A DNA stretch of 64,000 nt from Streptomyces sp. ACA25 (GTDB taxonomy: Bacteria; Actinomycetota; Actinomycetes; Streptomycetales; Streptomycetaceae), in contig NZ_JAQKPV010000016.1 in NCBI RefSeq assembly GCF_028200735.1, forward strand, positions 1 through 64,000. The letters are read 5' to 3'. A program made the translations under genes and the position numbers. Below the pieces are notes generated by a model. The model searched no databases, had not been told where the DNA came from, and saw only the letters and a list, made by a program, of their open reading frames with translations. This document shows, piece by piece, positions 27,306 to 35,565 of the stretch (position 1 is its first letter; each line of letters opens with the position of its first letter).

Positions 27306-27677
27306 AAGGGCGCGGCTGACCCCTCGCGCCCACGCTGCGGACATGATCGGCTGCGTCCGGCCCTCCACGGAGCCGTACTCGCCGTGGACGGCGGGACGCA
27401 CTGCCGCAACCGCTCGAGAGCCGCTGCCCGGGGCGCCGAGGCCCGACGGGGGCGGCAGCCCGGACCGCGGGTTGCCATCAGTCCTGCCGGCTCCGGCCGT
27501 GACGAAGCGACGGAAGCCGCGTATTCGTCTAAATTGGCATGGTCACACATATGTCCCTTATCGGGGTTGCACGGCAGTTCCTGCCTCCGCCGGACGCGGT
27601 GAACGGCACTTCCCCCAACCGGCTCCATGCCCATCCGCCCGGCCCTCCGTGGCCACCGACTTACTCGAGGAGCAGCC
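27306..27677. other. 372-nt leader region of the heliorhodopsin gene
   Basis: No supported gene. An AT-rich island at 27518-27562 stands out from the GC background and contains a possible promoter, TTGGCA (27535-27540) with TATCGG (27559-27564) at 18-nt spacing. These hexamers are not a close sigma-70 match, so an alternative sigma factor is possible. Confidence 0.35.
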
Positions 27678-28460
27678 ATGGCCAGAGACGACAGCGTGCC
27701 GACAGCCGCCGGTGTCACCCCGGCCCGCCTCTCCGGTCTCCGCGCGTGGAACCTGGGTCTGACGCTGCTGCACGTGCTCCAGGCGGTGGCGATCGTCTTT
27801 CTCGCGGGGGACTTCTCCATCACCGTCACGTCGTCCGTGCCGGAGGGACCGCCAGGAACGACCGCCCCTGCCCCCGAAGGACTGTTCGATGTACCGATCG
27901 GCTGGGCTGTTGCCGTATTCCTGGCGCTGGCGGCGCTCGATCACCTGCTGACCGCGACCGTGTTCCGCGGCACCTATGAGCGGGACCTGCGGCGCGGGAT
28001 CAACCGCTTCCGGTGGGCCGAGTACTCCGTGAGCGCCACTCTGATGATCATCCTCATCAGTTTCTATTCGGGGATCACCAGCGTCAACGCCGTCATTCTC
28101 ATCGCCGGCGCCAACATCGCGATGATTCTGTTCGGGTGGATCGAGGAACTGATGAATCCGCCCGGGCGCACGCGCACCACGATGCTGCCCTTCTGGTTCG
28201 GGACGATCGTCGGTATCACCCCGTGGCTGTCGATCGCCTTCAACATCGTGGCATCCGACAACGTCCCCGGCTTCGTGTACGGAATCGTCCTCGCGCAGGC
28301 GGTGTTCTTCTTCAGTTTCGGGGTCAACCAGTGGCTCCAGTACCGCGGGGTCGGGAAGTGGACGGATTACGCGTACGGCGAGAAGGCTTATCTGGTGCTC
28401 AGTCTCGTCGCGAAGTCCGTGCTCGCCTGGCAGATCTTCGGCGGGTCCTTGTCGGGCTGA
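27678..28460 (+). CDS. Heliorhodopsin (seven-helix retinal protein)
   Basis: 260 aa with seven hydrophobic helices. The Schiff-base Lys is K246 in SLVAKSVLAWQIF, a sequence almost identical to the family reference HeR-48C12. The counterion Glu is E115 in FRWAEYSVSAT; His residues matching H23 and H80 of HeR-48C12 are H32 (LLHVLQ) and H89 (ALDHLL). The PPGTT extracellular loop, ILFGWIEE, LPFWFG-IVGITPW, PGFVYGIV and GKWTDYAYGEKAY are all typical. Heliorhodopsins bind retinal, have the N terminus inside the cell, and do not obviously pump ions. GAGGAG precedes ATG 27678. No carotenoid-cleavage or retinal-forming gene is nearby. It converges on a channel-like gene. Confidence 0.96.
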   Translation: MARDDSVPTAAGVTPARLSGLRAWNLGLTLLHVLQAVAIVFLAGDFSITVTSSVPEGPPGTTAPAPEGLFDVPIGWAVAVFLALAALDHLLTATVFRGTYERDLRRGINRFRWAEYSVSATLMIILISFYSGITSVNAVILIAGANIAMILFGWIEELMNPPGRTRTTMLPFWFGTIVGITPWLSIAFNIVASDNVPGFVYGIVLAQAVFFFSFGVNQWLQYRGVGKWTDYAYGEKAYLVLSLVAKSVLAWQIFGGSLSG

Positions 28461-28562
28461 CCATCAGCAACGCGGCCCGGGGGAACGGGTTCCGCGACCG
28501 GGATCCGGCAACCCGACGGCTGACGGCCCCGCACCGGCCGCCGGAGGCAGGACGCTCCGGCG

Positions 28563-29276
28563 TCATGTCGGACCCGGCCCACCGGTGCCTCCGGCCTCGT
28601 GAGCGGGCCGGTCCTTGGTGTCGACGAAGTACGCCCCCACGGTGGCGGCGAGGGCGGCGAACACTGCCACCGAGTACAGAGCGAGGAGCACCTCGACGAC
28701 CTTGGCGTACGCGTCCTCCTGTTCCAGCGGCACACCGCTGATGGCGGCCAGGGCGGCGGCGTGGAGCGCTTCGGCATAGGTCTGGTAGACCCCGAAGCCG
28801 TAGAGCAGCTCGGAACCGGCCAGGATCACGAGGGCGGACACCAGGGCGACCCAGGTGACCCGGTTGCCCAGCACCCGCGAGGCGGAACGTGAGGACCGCA
28901 CCGTGGAGGAGAGCACCCGGCCGCTGCGCAGCAGGCGGAAGGAACGCACCAGGCGGAGTGCCCGCAGGAAGGGCAGCAGCAGGAAAACGATCTGCCACCA
29001 GTTCCGGCGCAGGAACCTGCCGCGGTGCGGAGCGACGGCCAGCCGTACGGCGAACTCCCCGATGAACGCGCCCCACAGCAGCCAGCCGAGCAGCGCCAGG
29101 AGCATGGCGGCGGTGCTGCCCGCGCGGGCCATTCGTTCCCCGATGACCACGAGCAGGAACAACAGACCCAGCGCGCTCATCACCGGGGTCATCCGGTCGA
29201 GCAATTCGTCGGCGAAACTCTCACGCTCCGCCGGTGACTGGGACAGCAGGGATCGCAGTCTGTTCATGTGACGCAT
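28563..29276 (-). CDS. Voltage-sensor / ion-channel-like membrane protein without a K+ filter
   Basis: 237 aa from ATG 29276 (ATG 29267 also possible). It has about six hydrophobic segments, with an Arg-rich S4-like helix, RALRLVRSFRLLRSGRVL, near residues 100-120, as in actinobacterial two-domain K+ channels. In the pore region, where TVGYGD is expected, the sequence is AAISGVPLEQED, so the selectivity filter is absent, while the following S6-like helix (VEVLLALYSVAVFAALAATVGAYFVD) is conserved. It may be a degenerate subunit, a proton pathway or a sensor. The gene converges on heliorhodopsin with 102 nt between stops. Confidence 0.8.
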   Translation of the reverse strand: MRHMNRLRSLLSQSPAERESFADELLDRMTPVMSALGLLFLLVVIGERMARAGSTAAMLLALLGWLLWGAFIGEFAVRLAVAPHRGRFLRRNWWQIVFLLLPFLRALRLVRSFRLLRSGRVLSSTVRSSRSASRVLGNRVTWVALVSALVILAGSELLYGFGVYQTYAEALHAAALAAISGVPLEQEDAYAKVVEVLLALYSVAVFAALAATVGAYFVDTKDRPAHEAGGTGGPGPT

Positions 29277-29476
29277 GATCGGCCCCTTCCCGTCCGCCTT
29301 CGCACGAGGACGCGCCGACAGGGCCGCACGGCCCTGCCGGAGCCGCACCCACGGGCCCCCGCCCCCACAGTGGTGCCCGAGATCCCCGGTGAGGCGGATC
29401 CGTTGTCAACGCGCGTAGCACATCAAGGACTTGGGAATGACAGGTGCACAACAGTCCTGCTCCCGAAAGGCCTCGC

Positions 29477-30256
29477 ATGCCCGTCACCGTTTCCGCCCCG
29501 TGGATACCCCGCGTGCTGCTCACCGGTGCGCTCACCGCTGCCTTCCTCGCTCCCCTGCCTCAGGCCACCGCTGACGGGTACTACGACGCGGCGTACGGCA
29601 AGTCGGGAGAAGAACTGCGCGAAGCGCTCCACACGCTCGTCAGTGACAGCTCGATGCTCACCTACTCACAGGTCTGGGACGCCCTCAGGACGACCGACGA
29701 GGACCCGGCCGACGCGAGCAGCGTCATCCTGCTGTACACGGGCCTGTCCCGGGACAAGAACGAGAACGGCGGCAACGTCGGCGACTGGAACCGGGAGCAC
29801 GTCTGGCCCACGTCCCACGGAGGCTTCGGCACCCGGCAGGGGCCTGGCACGGACCTCCATCACCTGCGCCCCGCGGACGTTTAGGTGAACAGCGACCGCG
29901 GCAACAAGGACTTCGACGCGGGCGGCGCCGAGGCCGCCCGCGCCCCTGGCAACTACACCACCGCCGATTCCTGGGAGCCGCGCGACGAGGTCAAGGGGGA
30001 CGTGGCACGCATGGTCTTCTACATGGCCGTGCGCTACGAGGGCAACGACGGCTTCGCCGACCTTGAGATCAACGACATCGCGGGGAACGGCAGTGTGCCC
30101 CTGATGGGCAGGCTCTCGGTCCTGAAGGAGTGGCACGAGCAGGACCCGCCGGACGCTTTCGAGCAGCGCCGCAACGACCTCATTCACGACCTCTACCAGA
30201 ACAACCGGAACCCGTTCATCGACCACCCCGAGTGGGTCGCTGACATATGGAAGTGA
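29477..30256 (+). pseudogene. Endonuclease I family nuclease interrupted by one in-frame TAG
   Basis: Residues 1-135 carry a Sec signal (PRVLLTGALTAAFLAPLPQATA) and the catalytic region NREHVWPTSHGGFG and DLHHLRPADV. A TAG at 29882-29884 then breaks the frame. The very next codon continues, with no shift, into VNSDRGNKDFDAGG and the remaining ~120 residues to a normal TGA. The two pieces together equal a full EndA/NucM-type secreted nuclease. The stop falls inside the His/Asn metal-finger site, so a truncated product would be inactive. It is either a fresh nonsense mutation, a sequencing error, or a read-through site; GTG 29885 as an independent start has no ribosome site. Confidence 0.85.
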
Positions 30257-30526
30257 CCGATTCCACTCATGCGGCGACAACCGGGGCCGCGGGCATGGGG
30301 GCCGAGCAGGCGGGGAGGTGAGACGTCATGGGGTTGTCGGCCCGGGAAACCGCTCTGTAACGTGGCGTTGTTGGGCTGCGGTTGAGGCCTGGGAGCAGCT
30401 TTGACGACCTCGTGGCCCGGCGCACTTCCCATCACCCGGCGTGCACCGGCCGGCACATGAATCCATGCTGTCCGGCATGGGGGGCTATTCGCGCCGACTG
30501 CGCGCCTTCCTACGGAGGTCCCCCAC

Positions 30527-32155
30527 ATGCGCTTCCATCGCCATCGGTCCCCGGTGTGGGCAGCCGCGGCTTTCGCAGCCGTCGCCTGCCTGGGTGCCGC
30601 CACCCTCAGCCCGCAGGCAGGCGCCGTCGGCAACCCCGTGGCTGCCTCGCAGGTCGCCTCGGCCGAGGAGGACGACGGCACCGACTGTCCGGAGCCCGGA
30701 CCCGGGACCTTGCCCGCCAGCCCTCTGCTTCCCGATCCCTTCATGAAAATGGACGGCACACGCATCTCCGACACGTCCGAGTGGCGGTGCCGGCGAGCAG
30801 AGATCAAGAAGCTGGCGGAAAGGCACGTCTACGGCGAGAAACCGGGAAAGCCGGACACTGTCACGGGGACGGTCTCGACGTCCCGCATCTCCGTGAGCGT
30901 GACGGACGGAGGCCGAAGCGCCGGCTTTTCCGCATCGGTGGATCTCCCGAGCGGCCCAGGTCCGTTCCCGGCCGTCGTCGTTCTGGGAGGGTTCGGAGCG
31001 GACACGTCCACCATCAAGGCCTCCGGCGCTGCCGTCATCAGCTACGACCCCTTCGAAGTCGGGAGGGAGGGCACACCGCGCAACAACAAGCAAGGCGCGT
31101 TCTACAGCATCTACGGCTCTTCGAGTGACACAGGGCTGCTGATGGCCTGGGCCTGGGGTGTGAGCCGGATCATCGACGTTCTCGAGCAGGCGGACGGAAG
31201 CATCCTGCGAGCGGAGGCGACCGGCGTCACGGGGTGTTCGCGGTACGGCAAGGGGGCCTTCGTCAGCGGCGCGTTCGACCAGCGCATCGCACTGACCATG
31301 CCGATCGAGTCGGGATCCGCCGGTGCCCCCGTCTTCCGCGGTGTTGCCGGTGAGAACGGTGCCCAGCCGCTGAGCAGCGCCTACGGTGAGCAGCCCTGGC
31401 TGGGCGACGCCTTCGGCTCCTTCACGAGCAATCCGGCCGCCCTGCCCGTGGACACGCACGAGATCGTGGGCATGGTGGCGCCGCGCGGACTGTTCCTCAT
31501 GGAGAACCCCCATGTCGACTGGCTGGGAGCCCGGTCCGGCAGCGTGGCGGCGCTGGGCGGAGCAGAGGTCTACAAGGCGCTCGGGGCCGGGGACAACATT
31601 TCCTACTGGTCCGACATCCAGGACGGTACGCACTGTGCGGCCAGGTCCGAATGGAGGACCCCCTTGCAGCAGCACATCCGGAAGTACCTGCTGGAGACGG
31701 GCGACGATCCCGGGGTGTTCAGGATTTCGAGCAGTAAGTCGGGGAATCTCGCGCAGTGGAGGGACTGGCGGACCCCAGCCCTCACCGACACCGAGGGCGA
31801 TACCGGCGGGAACACCGGCGGCGGCACGGGGGGCGACACCGGCGGTTCCGATGACGGCTGCACCGCCAGCTACCGCAACAACAACAGCTGGTCCGGCGGC
31901 TTCCAGGGCGAGGTGTCGGTGCGCAACAACGGCACCCGCGCACTGAACGGCTGGACCGTCGGGATGACTCTGGCCCCTGGCCAGTCGTTCAGCAACGTCT
32001 GGGACGGCCAGAACACCGGAAGCAGCGGATCGATCACGGTGCGCAACGCATCCTGGAACGGCACTGTCTCGCCCGGCGCCACCGTCAGCTTCGGCTTCGT
32101 CGTCACCGGCAGCTCCTCGGCCGAGCCCGGCAACCTCACCTGCACCACTTCCTGA
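30527..32155 (+). CDS. Secreted glucuronoyl methylesterase (CE15) with C-terminal CBM2
   Basis: 542 aa. A Sec signal (WAAAAFAAVACLGAATLSPQAGA) leads to a CE15 alpha/beta hydrolase: nucleophile in GVTGCSRYGKGAF near residue 237, acid in MPIESGSAG near 260, and His in DGTHCAARSEW near 368. The enzyme cuts ester links between lignin and glucuronoxylan. A Gly/Thr linker (near 425-440) joins a CBM2 from about 443 to 542, closed by Cys at each end. Start ATG 30527 follows ACGGAGG. No CebR palindrome is found upstream; the 270-nt gap before it shows no clear promoter. Confidence 0.93.
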   Translation: MRFHRHRSPVWAAAAFAAVACLGAATLSPQAGAVGNPVAASQVASAEEDDGTDCPEPGPGTLPASPLLPDPFMKMDGTRISDTSEWRCRRAEIKKLAERHVYGEKPGKPDTVTGTVSTSRISVSVTDGGRSAGFSASVDLPSGPGPFPAVVVLGGFGADTSTIKASGAAVISYDPFEVGREGTPRNNKQGAFYSIYGSSSDTGLLMAWAWGVSRIIDVLEQADGSILRAEATGVTGCSRYGKGAFVSGAFDQRIALTMPIESGSAGAPVFRGVAGENGAQPLSSAYGEQPWLGDAFGSFTSNPAALPVDTHEIVGMVAPRGLFLMENPHVDWLGARSGSVAALGGAEVYKALGAGDNISYWSDIQDGTHCAARSEWRTPLQQHIRKYLLETGDDPGVFRISSSKSGNLAQWRDWRTPALTDTEGDTGGNTGGGTGGDTGGSDDGCTASYRNNNSWSGGFQGEVSVRNNGTRALNGWTVGMTLAPGQSFSNVWDGQNTGSSGSITVRNASWNGTVSPGATVSFGFVVTGSSSAEPGNLTCTTS

Positions 32156-32186
32156 TCCCTCCGGGGTCACGCACCGCGCGACCCCG

Positions 32187-32227
32187 GGCCCGCCCCGGCA
32201 CCGCACACCCAACCGCCGGGGCGGGCC
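32187..32227 (+). terminator. Hairpin terminator after CE15-CBM2
   Basis: A 13-bp stem (32187-32199 with 32215-32227) and a 15-nt loop, 32 nt after the stop, separating the esterase from the lanthipeptide locus. Confidence 0.65.
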
Positions 32228-32399
32228 TTCGGGTCCGTCCTCCTTCGCCGGCGTGCCCGGTGAGCCGCCCGGGCACCGCGGAACGGTCGGGTGGACCAGG
32301 GGTGCGGTACGGGGTTTCCCCGATGCTGGGCCGCAGACGTCCTGACACCGTGAGGTCACACCGCGCCAACGCGGTGGCTTCCGGCGATCAGGGGTGTGC

Positions 32400-35123
32400 A
32401 TGAGCGAGTTCCCGCTGCGGGACCTGGCCCAGTCGGTGCTGAGCGAGACGGACGCCGATGCCTGGGAGATACAGGAAGACGACGTCTGGTGCCGGGTCAC
32501 CCCACCCGACCCGGTGGAACGTCTCCAGGGCTGGAAGCTGCACGTCTCCGCGACCCGCCTGTCCGCGCCGGAGGTCCTGCACCGGGCCGCCGGGGTGCTG
32601 ATCACGGGCGGCTGCGGCTTCAAGTTCGCCCGCACCCTCACGCTGGTCGAGGAGATGACCTCGGCGCGCTACGACCGTGCCCAGTGCGGAAAGTTCCTCA
32701 CCGCTTACCCACGGGACGACGGACATCTGCGGACGCTGGCCGAAGCGCTCGACACCGCCACCACCGGGCTCCCGGGCCCGGCCATTCTGTCCGACCGCCC
32801 GTACCGACCGGGCAGCCTGGTGCACTACCGCTACGGCGCCTTCCGGGGAGTTCCCGTCCTCACCGACGACGGAGCCTTCGAGGTCAGGCTGCAGGCCCCG
32901 GACGGCACGGCGGTCCCCGATGCGCGCCTCCCCTGGTTCAGCCCGCCGACGTGGGCGCAACCGCCCTTCCCGCAGGAGGCGAAGCGCCCGGGCGGTGCCG
33001 GCTCCCCGTCCTCCGTACTGCTGGCCGACCGGTTCGCTGTCCGCGGGGCCATTCGCCACTCGGCGCGCGGCGGTGTGTACCGGGCCCTCGACCAGCGCAC
33101 CGGCAAAGAAGTGATCATCAAGCAGGCCCGCGCACATGTGACCGTCGGGATGCCGGGCGAAGATGCCCACAGCGCTCTGCTGCGGGAAGAAGCCGCTCTC
33201 GTCAAGCTTTCGGGGATCTGTCCCGAGCCGGTGGCCCGCTTCGAGCAGAGCGACCACGTCTTCCTCGTGCAGGAACTGATACCGGGGCTGCCGCTCAACC
33301 GCTGGGTGCAGGAACGGTACGACGACCCGGAAGGCACCGGCGGACTGAACGCCTCCCGGGTGGTGTCACTGGCCGGGAAGCTCACCGCCCTCCTGGCGGA
33401 GGTGCACGAGCGCGGGTTCGTCTGCCAGGACTTCTCACCCGGCAACATCATGATCACCCCCGACGAGGAACTGCGTTTGATCGACCCGGAGTTCGCCCGG
33501 GAGCCGGGCGTCCCGACGCGCCGGGCCCACACCCCGGGGTACGCGGCACCGGAACAGACGGAACACCGATTCGGTCCCGCCCTGGACGGAAGCGTCGACC
33601 GCTTCTCGCTCGGGGCCGTGATCTTTCACCTCGCCACAGGTTCGGCACCACTCCTCGCACCGGACCTTCCGGAGCGGCGTACCGTGCTGGAACGGCTGGA
33701 GCCTCTCTGGCCCCAGTTGCGGGCGGACTGCCCGGCCGTATCGGCGGTGGAGCCCGCCGTGCGTGGTCTTCTGTGCGAGAACCCTGAGGAGCGCTGGACG
33801 TTCGCCAGACTGCGAGAGTATCTGGCAACCGTCTCCTCCGCTGCCGCCCCGGTGCCGGCCGTCGGCCCGCACCGGCCGGCACAGCTGGAGGCCCCGCTGC
33901 GGCAACGGCTGGTGGACGACGGGCTCAGCTTCCTCCGCGAAACCATGGCGGATCCTGCCCGCGACCCGGAACGGCTCTGGCCCAGCGGAGACTTCGGCGA
34001 CCGCACCGACCCCTGTAGCGTGCAGCACGGAGCGGCAGGTGTGCTGAGCACCCTGGCACGCGCTGCCGGGCTGCTGCAACGTGACGAACTGACCGAGCTG
34101 ACAGCCTCCGTGGCGTCCTGGATCGATGCCCGCCGCACCCGCATCCCGCGGCTGCTCCCCGGCCTGTACTTCGGCCGCTCCGGAACCGCCTGGGCTCTCC
34201 ACGATGCGGCTCGGGCGCTGGATGACGACGAACTGGCCGAGCATGCCCTCGATCTCGCCCGGTCCGTTCCCCTGCGCTGGCCCAACCAGGACATCTGCCA
34301 CGGCACGGCCGGCGCAGGAATGACGCAGCTGCATTTCTGGCAGGCCACCGGCCGGCCCGAGTTCCTCGACCGGGTGACCGAGTGCGCCGACGCGCTGGTG
34401 CAGGCCGCTGAGCACCATGCGGACCGTGTCATCTGGCCAGTGCCCCAGGACATGGACTCCGAACTCGCCGGTTTGCGCCATCTCGGCTTCGCCCATGGGG
34501 TGGCCGGGGTCGGCACCTTTCTCCTCGGAGCGGCCCGCTGCACGGGACAGCGGACCTACCGGCAGCTGGCCTGCGCGGCCGGTGACACCCTGGCGGCGGA
34601 GGCGGAGCAAGGCCCCTGGGGTGCCCGTTGGCGGGACGACATCGGCGACAAACGCGGCAGCGGTATGGGTTACCACTGGTGCAGCGGATCGTCCGGAGTC
34701 GGGACCTTCCTGCTCCGGCTGTGGCAGAACACCGGTGACGAAGGTTACCTCCGGCTCGCCGAGGAGGCCGGTGCCGCGGTGCGGTGGTCACAGCGGCAGG
34801 CGTCCAGCAGCGCCTGCCACGGCCTGGCGGGCAATGGCCAGTACCTGCTGGACCTCGCCGACGCGGTGCCCTCGGGCCCGTACCGGGACTGGGCCGGAGA
34901 GCTCGCCCTGACACTGAGCTCCCGGCATGCCGACCGCGACGGCCTGCTGCTCCTTCCCGACGAGACGGGGGTCGGCTTCCGTGCCGACCACCAGACCGGG
35001 ATGAGCGGCTCCCTGGACTTCCTCCTGCGGTTCGCGCACGGCGGCCCCCGGCCCTGGATGGCGGATGCGCCGACGGGCACCGGTCCCACCGGAACGGCCC
35101 GGCTCCAGGAGGAAGGGGCATAG
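32400..35123 (+). CDS. lanL: Class IV lanthipeptide synthetase (LanL)
   Basis: 907 aa with three domains. Residues 1-190 are the phosphoSer/Thr lyase; about 205-480 a protein-kinase-like domain (KQAR Lys, DFSPGN near 343, IDPEF near 361); about 500-885 a LanC-like cyclase. The cyclase has His634 in DICHGTAG, Cys761 in HWCSGS and the Cys806-His807 pair in ACHGLAG, that is, the full set of catalytic His and three zinc ligands. Class III LanKC enzymes lack the zinc ligands, so this is class IV. The kinase phosphorylates Ser/Thr of the precursor, the lyase removes phosphate, and the cyclase adds Cys thiols. ATG 32400 follows AGGGG; the GTG at 32394 is less likely. The precursor gene lies 105 nt downstream. 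Confidence 0.96.
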   Translation: MSEFPLRDLAQSVLSETDADAWEIQEDDVWCRVTPPDPVERLQGWKLHVSATRLSAPEVLHRAAGVLITGGCGFKFARTLTLVEEMTSARYDRAQCGKFLTAYPRDDGHLRTLAEALDTATTGLPGPAILSDRPYRPGSLVHYRYGAFRGVPVLTDDGAFEVRLQAPDGTAVPDARLPWFSPPTWAQPPFPQEAKRPGGAGSPSSVLLADRFAVRGAIRHSARGGVYRALDQRTGKEVIIKQARAHVTVGMPGEDAHSALLREEAALVKLSGICPEPVARFEQSDHVFLVQELIPGLPLNRWVQERYDDPEGTGGLNASRVVSLAGKLTALLAEVHERGFVCQDFSPGNIMITPDEELRLIDPEFAREPGVPTRRAHTPGYAAPEQTEHRFGPALDGSVDRFSLGAVIFHLATGSAPLLAPDLPERRTVLERLEPLWPQLRADCPAVSAVEPAVRGLLCENPEERWTFARLREYLATVSSAAAPVPAVGPHRPAQLEAPLRQRLVDDGLSFLRETMADPARDPERLWPSGDFGDRTDPCSVQHGAAGVLSTLARAAGLLQRDELTELTASVASWIDARRTRIPRLLPGLYFGRSGTAWALHDAARALDDDELAEHALDLARSVPLRWPNQDICHGTAGAGMTQLHFWQATGRPEFLDRVTECADALVQAAEHHADRVIWPVPQDMDSELAGLRHLGFAHGVAGVGTFLLGAARCTGQRTYRQLACAAGDTLAAEAEQGPWGARWRDDIGDKRGSGMGYHWCSGSSGVGTFLLRLWQNTGDEGYLRLAEEAGAAVRWSQRQASSSACHGLAGNGQYLLDLADAVPSGPYRDWAGELALTLSSRHADRDGLLLLPDETGVGFRADHQTGMSGSLDFLLRFAHGGPRPWMADAPTGTGPTGTARLQEEGA

Positions 35124-35228
35124 CTCCGCTCCCGTCACCCGGCGGGTCCGGACCTGTGCGCCTGCGGACACGCTCCAGCGTGATCGCGACAGCAACACCC
35201 ATCACACCGACTGATGAAGGAGAAAGCC

Positions 35229-35339
35229 ATGGACGCTCTCGACGCCCTCCAGCAGCTGCAGGCCGAGGAGAACATCGAGGCCCCCTGCGGTCGCACCTGC
35301 TCCTGGACCTGCTCGTGGACCAGCATCTTCACCAGGTGA
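35229..35339 (+). CDS. lanA: Lanthipeptide precursor peptide (LanA)
   Basis: A 36-residue peptide. AAGGAGA lies 6 nt before ATG 35229. Residues 1-19 form the leader, an acidic amphipathic helix with LDALQQLQ, like the L-x-x-L-Q helix of class III/IV leaders, and contain no Ser, Thr or Cys. Residues 20-36 form the core, CGRT-CSWT-CSWT-SIFT-R: three Cys, seven Ser/Thr, two Trp. The split between leader and core is extreme, which supports the call. Each Cys stands four residues from the next and three before a Thr. LanL lies upstream and an exporter pair downstream. No protease gene is visible nearby, so leader removal may use a host peptidase. I do not recognise the peptide as a known family. 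Confidence 0.93.
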   Translation: MDALDALQQLQAEENIEAPCGRTCSWTCSWTSIFTR

Positions 35340-35396
35340 CCGGGCACGTAGGGGCTGTCCGCCGGGCTGCGGCGGCTCCTTCGTGATGCGGTGAGT

Positions 35397-35429
35397 CCGG
35401 TGGCTGCCCGTCCCGCGGGCAGCCACCGG
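35397..35429 (+). terminator. Perfect 14-bp hairpin after the precursor gene
   Basis: Arms 35397-35410 and 35416-35429 pair perfectly around a 5-nt loop, 57 nt downstream of the lanA stop and 136 nt before the exporter. It can act as an attenuator, raising precursor over exporter mRNA, or protect the short lanA transcript. Confidence 0.75.
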
Positions 35430-35565
35430 TACCTCGGAAGGGAACGGACCGGAAAGCGGCCCCCGGACTTGACACGGACCGCAGGAAGCACCGGCACCAC
35501 CGCGAACGGTTGACCGCGGCGGACCGCGCCGGTGCGACACCCGACCGATGCGGAGGAGGACATCA

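Noticed and set aside
29882..29884. TAG read as pyrrolysine or another recoded amino acid
   Set aside because: Nothing in the window supports recoding machinery, and homologues are expected to have an ordinary residue here.
30401..30420. TGGGAGCAGC upstream of CE15 as a CebR box
   Set aside because: Only one half matches; the palindrome is missing.
32394..32399. GTG 32394 as the LanL start
   Set aside because: The AGGGG site is directly upstream of ATG 32400 and would overlap the GTG.
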